From: Amoebidium appalachense
Taxonomy: Eukaryota > Ichthyosporea
DNA length: 64,000 bases
Reading direction: 5' to 3'
Assembly: GCA_963693365.1 (NCBI GenBank)
Contig: CAVNZM010000005.1
Span: 7,316,001-7,380,000, forward strand
In this document: piece after piece, positions 57,547 to 64,000 of the stretch
Layout: each line of letters opens with the position of its first letter
Position numbering within the stretch: the first letter of the stretch is position 1
Translations under genes and position numbers: made by a program
The notes under the pieces: generated by a model
The model's input: only the letters and a program-made list of their open reading frames with translations
Databases searched by the model: none
Told to the model about the DNA's origin: nothing

Positions 57547-58160
57547 CTACCCTAAAGAAGGAAACAGTGTCCCTAACGCGCAATGGCCAAGGACACCCCT
57601 TCATGTATCCCCACAACAGGGCTGGGAGGGCGGGGAAATCAACAGAAAAAAGGACAGCTAGCTAAGGCAGCTAGTTTGTGCGCTTTTACACTAGCACCAC
57701 CAAACTTAGTTCAACCAACTAACTCTACAAATCCCTTTTACCTCTGATGCCAGACACTCACACAAACGCTAAAACGAAAACCAAAGACTGAAATCCAAAC
57801 GACATGTACTCCTTTTTATACCCGTTCCCACGATGCATTTTGGAATTTGAAGCCAGACTGAAGAAACCAATCAAATGCTTTAAAATCTGACCAAATCAGA
57901 ACATGCAATCAAAACCGAACCACATTAACTATATATCCCACGATGCATTTTGGAATTTGAAGCCAGACTGAAGAAACCAATCAAATGCTTTAAAATCTGA
58001 CCAAATCAGAACATGCAATCAAAACCGAACCACATTAACTATATATGGAAACCAGCAATCCAACACAACTAATGCATGACAAATAACCAATCACCTCACC
58101 GCAATGCCACTCGGTGGGTCTTCGTCTCTCACCGCTGCCTCCTCCCGCTTGAAAACCACA
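57270..58160 (-). repeat. Long terminal-type direct repeat, copy 1 (complete, 891 bp)
   Basis: Read on + it begins TGCCGGAGG and ends GAAAACCACA, so both orientations show TG...CA ends. It contains a (GT)n tract (about 57475-57545) and an AATAAA-type site in the first part. A TATA box (minus-strand GGTATAAAAAGG near 57811-57823) lies in the second part, in the right order for a minus-strand transcript. A 110-base segment is tandemly duplicated here (57827-57936 and 57937-58046) and single in the copy at 60912. Otherwise the copies differ at only a few positions. Confidence 0.85.
57827..58046. repeat. 110-bp tandem duplication within the long repeat
   Basis: Two identical 110-base units sit head to tail. 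Each contains CCAATCAAATGC and ends AACTATATAT. The partner repeat (61512-61621) has one unit. Confidence 0.95.
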
Positions 58161-58357
58161 TGCCGGAGGCAAGACCATTTCTTGCTACCGTCGTGGCTCC
58201 CCGAGACTCATGGACATGAAATCAGAGGCAAGTACGGAAGTTTATTATTTTGAAAATAAAATAATTACTCTAAAAGAATATTATGAATAACTGTTGATGG
58301 ACATCTAATGAACCATGAAAACTATGGTGTGTGTACGTGCATGTAAGTGCACGTACG

Positions 58358-58453
<96 letters not shown>

Positions 58454-58517
58454 CTACCCTAAAGAAGGAAACAGTGTCCCTAACGCGCAATGGCCAAGGA
58501 CACCCCTTCATGTATCC
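58161..58517 (-). repeat. Long direct repeat, copy 2 (partial, 357 bp)
   Basis: It starts at the exact base after copy 1 ends (CCACA then TGCCGG) and covers only the first part (TGCCGG through the GT tract to TGTATCC). It then joins the element's internal region. The GT tract is longer than in copy 1 (about 58363-58451). Confidence 0.9.
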
Positions 58518-58630
58518 AAATCTACCTAACTTGCTTTTGTGATAGTTTTAAAGCTTTGTGAATTCCTTTGTGTTTCTGAGCTCTACAGTGTACTCACCCG
58601 GGCTTGGCCGTATGTGTAGGAAAATAATAA

Positions 58631-59521
58631 TTAGCACTGGAGTAATTCTGATTCCCACACACTGAGTGCATCCTCGGTTCTGACAAACGCATCCATATAG
58701 TATCTTGGATAGAAGTGGTGAATGGCCGCCAAAACCGTTCGACAGTGGGCCAGCCCATTGTGCAGCCGTGAAGGTCTTGGATCATAATACAGCTCTGCAG
58801 CATAACTGCTTAGAAGCTCATCAATAACCCAGACATTTTCGCACCGGTCGATACCCCGGGTAGTCTTACACCAGCCAGCAAATCGGTCTAGCACCCTATC
58901 ATAATGACGGATGATAGCTGATTGTCTGTCGATGTTCAATACCCGTGCCACCCTGGGACTCGGAACGATTGCGCGTGACGGTTCATCCGCGGGGTTATGT
59001 GCTGACGGCACCCACACCCAGGATGGACGCACTGCTGCTGCGCACAGGAGAGCTGCCACTCTTCTACAGAGGTGGTTCAGGCGCCGAGAGCTTGATCTCC
59101 CCTTCGCCACAGCATACACCAACGCTGTGTTGTCAATCAGATGTGCGACCCGTGTGTGATGATTACGTGGAGCTCGTACAAAACGACGAAGTGACAAAAG
59201 CAACGCATGTCCCTCTAAAATGGTGATGTGATCTGTGTGCTGCCACCGTGCGGAAATGGGATGGTACCACTGCAAGCCATCCACCATCTCCAACAAGCTA
59301 GCGGCGCATGCGGGGGGGCTCCGGCTCAAGTGACTGGGGAACGGAGGTGGGCTCTTCAATTTCATTTGCAACATAAACATCGCTGCGCTCGACCGATGAC
59401 GGCATATAACGAGGGTCGCCGGCCTTGGTGTCGTGCCCGTCGAGGGAAAGAAAGGAATACCCGGGTTTTGAGACGGCCTGGGACAGCGCCAATAACGATT
59501 GCTCGACCGTGACATTGGCAA
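58631..59521 (-). CDS. RNase H C-terminal part plus truncated recombinase-like domain
   Basis: A 296-codon frame overlapping the RT frame by 224 bases in the +1 register. Its first 75 or so residues are the out-of-frame overlap and probably not used. From WYHPISARWQ onward it supplies the remaining RNase H elements: ILEGHALLLSL (catalytic Glu), HLIDNTALVYAV (Asp) and AHNPADEPSR (final Asp). Then follows YDRVLDRFAGWC...DELLSSYAAEL...LAAIHHFYPRY, resembling the SAM-like N-terminal domain of tyrosine recombinases. It stops at 58631, before any RHRY catalytic motif, about 110 bases from the repeat. Either a deletion removed the catalytic domain or this copy lost it. Confidence 0.55.
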   Translation of the reverse strand: MPMSRSSNRYWRCPRPSQNPGIPFFPSTGTTPRPATLVICRHRSSAAMFMLQMKLKSPPPFPSHLSRSPPACAASLLEMVDGLQWYHPISARWQHTDHITILEGHALLLSLRRFVRAPRNHHTRVAHLIDNTALVYAVAKGRSSSRRLNHLCRRVAALLCAAAVRPSWVWVPSAHNPADEPSRAIVPSPRVARVLNIDRQSAIIRHYDRVLDRFAGWCKTTRGIDRCENVWVIDELLSSYAAELYYDPRPSRLHNGLAHCRTVLAAIHHFYPRYYMDAFVRTEDALSVWESELLQC

Positions 59522-60911
59522 CCGACACCCCTGCGCCAGTCATGGACGCATCCGAGGCCAGCACGACGGAGGCTGGCTGAGCCGACAGATCACACACCAC
59601 CAAGGGAGATAATGCAATCAACATAGACAATTCGACCTTAACTGCGAGGGGAATAGTGAGATCTGTCAGTGGCGTCGTGGCATTGGAGTAAACAAACTCG
59701 TAGCAAGATTCCAACACTGAGAAAAGGCACCTATTCAAAAGTAACAACCAAGCCCAGCCCCCCAACAACCGGGATAAATTTCGTGGAGACACTGCTTGCA
59801 GGCGTAAAACGACTTCAGTGTCAGCCAGAAGCTTGGCTAGCTTAGAAGAGTCGGGTCGAATTTTACCGTCGGACCCAATGGCGAGACCGAGTGCCACCGT
59901 TTCGGGTGTAGTTCGGGCTGCTCGCACCGTCTTTGACGGCTTGATTTCGAATCCGTTTTCCTCGCCTGCTAGCCCCGCTGCTGTCATCTCCGAATTCACC
60001 CTAGATTCTTCGAACCCTATCCCCACCCAATCATCAACGTAGATCAAATGAACGGAATCCGATTGGTTGCTCATGGAATGTGCCGGCGGAAAATTTGATT
60101 GGATGCATCTGTCGACCCGAAGAGGAGGGTGGATCATGAAATCGTGAGACCTCTGGGCAAGAAACGGGGCCCATTTCCACCCCATCGGCATCGACAAGAC
60201 ACGTGGGAACACCAACCGATCCAAGCCAGGCAACCCCGCCGCCTTGGAGGAGACCGGGGGGAGGCCTTGATACCACGACAACCACTCTGGAACCCGAAAC
60301 CGATGATAGAAATTTGAAAAATCATACTTGGCTTTAACCAGGACGGAATTTTTAGGGATGATGATGCTACACAAGTCCGACGGGCTGGGAAAAAGGGGAT
60401 TGGGGGGATCAACCATAACTGCATTCATAGGACGGGCATCCATAATAAGACGATCTTCTTTCTCATCTTTTTCAACTGCAAATAAACCATTTATGACTTT
60501 CGGGGGCTCATCGGATTCCGAAAAAGCAATCATGCCACAATCAAACATTCGCTTGGCTAATAGGGGCCACTCATCTGGTGACGAGAAGGCAAAGACAGGA
60601 CGCCCGGGAGTGGGGTGGGATTCCTCTGCACCCTTAGTGGTGCTCTCAGTCGCCCTCTGCCCCATCCCGCAAGCTCCGTGCACGGGCGACTCCTCGGTCG
60701 CAGTGGGCTCAGACCCACTCTCACCGTGACCCTCACTCGACTCTGACACCACCAATGCATCGGGCGTCTCCAGCAACACCCTCAGGTCAGGGGGAAGGAC
60801 CGAAAGGAGAGGGACAGTGGCACCAAATCCCGGAGGGGGAAGGGCCATTCGTTCAGCAACTATGGGGGTGAAAGCTTTAGTATGGTTAAAGTATGGAAAA
60901 GAATCAGAAAC

Positions 60912-60929
<18 letters not shown>
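59298..60929 (-). CDS. Reverse transcriptase frame of the retroelement
   Basis: A 543-codon frame whose ATG lies 18 bases inside the adjoining repeat. Residues 1-115 are low-complexity and unrecognised. The RT covers about 120-400: RLIMDARPMNAV (finger/palm), KYDFSNFYHRFRVP with the first catalytic Asp near 203, SMPMGWKWAPFLAQ, and YVDDW at 297-301 with the catalytic Asp pair. After a thumb/connection region, VVLASDASMTGAGVSV (about 453-468) is the first RNase H strand with its Asp. The frame then ends at 59298. The rest of RNase H continues in the overlapping frame 58631-59521, which is offset by +1. The RT sequence looks intact. Confidence 0.75.
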
Positions 60930-61735
<806 letters not shown>

Positions 61736-62281
61736 AAGTTTTATCCGGCTCCAAACAAACAGTATTAGCCGATGAAAATTGTCGCTAGTGCGGGCCTTAT
61801 TTTGAGACAGTTACATCGACTGAAACATACATAGAGAGATTTATTCAACCGATAAAATTGGGCCATTATCAAGAACGAACGGTTTGTGGCCTTAGTAGGG
61901 CCATCCTTGCAATGGGCCGTCTCAGTTGTATACACGTGTGTCAGCGGACTCCCGCGGAGTTCTTGACAAGCCTGAAAGGAATGTGATTTAGGACCCCTTT
62001 GTGCCGATTGGTTCCTCCCCAAGAACACAAAACATCCGATTGGTTGAATTTATTTTGCCCGGGCTAATAGCCTAGTAGTAATGTAAGTAATACACCAGTT
62101 CGCATTTAAGTTCCAAAGGTCTTTGAATAACTATATAAGGTTCGTTGGTATGATCTGATTGGTTGTGCTTTAGTGATTGCGAACTCGGCCCGGGCCCAGA
62201 TCGGCGAGCAGTGGCTGCTCCTGCCAGAGCTCTTCTTTCATCATTTAGTCACTCTGAGTGCTGGCTGTCTTCCCTGCCTGC

Positions 62282-62320
<39 letters not shown>

Positions 62321-62640
62321 GGTTGCCGCAGGCGTCCTGCAGCGTCGTATGGGGCCCAGTCACTTACAATAAGCCAATAGCATGCAAATATATATGCAGG
62401 CTGGACGGTATACAGTACCATGGCATAGGACAGTAGTACGTGAGTACTCACACAAAAGAACCGGTCCACACACACACGCGTGCGCTCGCGCAAATGTAGG
62501 CTACACTAGGCTACATTGCAGCAGGACGGCCGGCCGAGGAACGACCGATCGCGAGTTCATGCATCCATGAATGACACATGAATGACACATGGATGAGGGA
62601 GCAGTGCATCGCGTACATGTGGAGGAAATCTTGCTAAAGG
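61736..62640. promoter_or_regulatory. Promoter-like region with TATA and CCAAT-type boxes
   Basis: A TATA-like CTATATAAGG at 62131-62140 is preceded by several GATTGG/CCAAT boxes (about 62006, 62037, and 62156 after the TATA). Poly(T) occupies 62288-62319. An 87-codon minus-strand frame (61765-62028) is not recognised. No gene start downstream could be supported before the GA repeats. Confidence 0.3.
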
Positions 62641-62800
62641 GAAGGGGGGAGGGAGGAGACGGTGGGGGCGGGAGGACGGGAGCGAGCTGGGGGAGGGGAA
62701 GGGAGAGAGAGCACATGTAGAGAGAAAGCGAGAGCGAGAGCGAGAGAGAGAGAGGGGGAGCAAGAGCGAGAGCAAGAGAGAGAGAGGAGAGAGAGAGGGA

Positions 62801-62866
<66 letters not shown>

Positions 62867-62879
62867 GCGGGGAGGAGGG

Positions 62880-62917
<38 letters not shown>

Positions 62918-62936
62918 GAGACGAGAGAGAGGAGAC

Positions 62937-62986
<50 letters not shown>

Positions 62987-63127
62987 AGGGAGGGGGGGAG
63001 AGAGAGAGAGAGAACGAGAGAGAGAGGGAGACTGAGAGGGAGGGAGGGAGGTTGAGTCAAGAGGGAAACTAGAGGGGGAGAGAGAGGGGGGGGGGGGGGA
63101 GAGAGAGAGAGAGAGAGGGGGGGGGGG

Positions 63128-63172
<45 letters not shown>

Positions 63173-63175
63173 GAG
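62640..63175. repeat. (GA)n/GGGA-rich block
   Basis: About 530 bases of GA repeats with GGGA and G-run interruptions. Ser/Leu- or Arg/Glu-rich frames of up to 240 codons are artefacts. Confidence 0.9.
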
Positions 63176-63466
63176 AGCGAGAGGAGAGTCAGAAAGAGCC
63201 TCGAGCTCGGAGAACTCTAGCAAGCTAGAGAGGGAATCCGGAAGTGGTGGTATTTATTCATGATCATTGAAATCCTGAGTGGCGTCGAAGGCCGGCTGTC
63301 AGCGGATTTTGGTAGCGGTGGTACTTGTGGCAGTGGTGTATATTTATAATACGTAACATGTATATACGCATGCGCCGTGGGATGCGTGCACGCGCATGTA
63401 TGTGTGTGTGTGTGTGTGTGTGTGCAGTGTGTGTGTGTGTGTGTGTATGCACGTGTGTATGTCACA

Positions 63467-63499
<33 letters not shown>

Positions 63500-64000
63500 C
63501 GTGGATGTGTGTGTGTGTGTGTGTGTGCTAGTGTGTGTGTGTGTGTGTTAGTGTGTGTGTGTGCGTGACGTGTGTGTGTGTGTGTGCATGCATTCATGTT
63601 GTACATGCTTTATGATGTGGAGTGTATGCCGGTCACCATGTGGGGGTGTCACGGCGGGGCCTGCACTGGTCTTATCATGGGCTGACCCAGGCATCATGGG
63701 CTAGGTAGGGCTATGTAGTGGTATCACTGTGTGGCCTGCGCATGTTAGCGTGGCCGTCACCCATGAGTCATCAAGGTTCCCTTGTGCAACAATGTGCGCC
63801 TTGTGTATGTAGGCCTATACGTCAATTCAGTCAACTTGATTCCGATTATGATCAACGAATTATCTGCACCAACATTGGCTGAATTTTGCGCAAATCCCTA
63901 GCGACCAATCCGCTCGCGATTTGACAAATATAAATATCATGAATCACGAAAATTCCCCTGCACAACTTCAACAAGTAAACAACACCTCCACTCCTTCGAC
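63176..64000. other. GT-rich tract and unique right end
   Basis: Unique sequence at 63176-63395 is followed by a degenerate GT-rich tract (63396-63590). Unique AT-balanced sequence then runs to the window edge, with no recognised gene, RNA or signal. Confidence 0.6.

Noticed and set aside
61765-62028. 87-codon minus-strand frame
   Set aside because: No recognisable domain or splice signals; a length that can occur by chance in unique sequence.

Overview
This is nuclear DNA of an intron-rich eukaryote. Genes are split by short spliceosomal introns with GT-AG and a few GC-AG borders. TAG and TGA act as normal stops, and there are two nuclear-type tRNA-Gln genes. A complete Spire-type actin nucleator (KIND, WH2 repeats, Spir-box, FYVE-like zinc finger) points to an animal or a close unicellular relative. 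Compact genes and roughly 1 kb gene spacing make a choanoflagellate-like holozoan my best guess, but the sequence does not prove it. Introns and spacers are packed with poly(C)/poly(G), (CA)n/(GT)n, (GA)n/(CT)n and GGGT-type repeats. Most long open frames are translations of these repeats and are not genes.

Layout. 0.5-2.0 kb: one or two unidentified exon candidates among repeats. 2.67-5.44 kb (+): ribosomal protein eL15, 4 coding exons. 6.97-7.13 kb (-): a 52-codon frame ending in a double-cysteine tail. 8.22-10.39 kb (-): guanylate kinase, 4 exons. After a shared 0.9 kb upstream region, 11.30-23.74 kb (+) holds a FAF2/UBXD8-type UBX protein in 15 exons, with a tRNA-Gln gene inside intron 7. 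A second tRNA-Gln lies at 24.96 kb. 25.82-42.62 kb (+): Spire homologue, about 25 exons. 43-53 kb: mostly low-complexity DNA with promoter-like blocks and weak exon candidates. 53.5-54.3 kb: AT-rich retroelement debris and a tRNA-like remnant. 55.30-56.97 kb (-): a small secreted protein gene with a duplicated eight-cysteine module and a TATA box. 57.27-61.74 kb: a young retroelement with three long direct repeats around a reverse transcriptase/RNase H/partial tyrosine-recombinase internal region on the minus strand. 61.7-64 kb: promoter-like sequence, then GA and GT repeats.

The identified genes are housekeeping genes (translation, GMP phosphorylation, ER-associated degradation and lipid-droplet turnover, actin nucleation) and do not form a pathway. 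The most unusual material is the retroelement, the poly(C)-tailed dispersed repeat, splice sites embedded in microsatellites, the GC-AG introns, and the secreted cysteine-module protein. All exon borders were placed by eye from splice consensus, phase continuity and family resemblance, with no transcript data.
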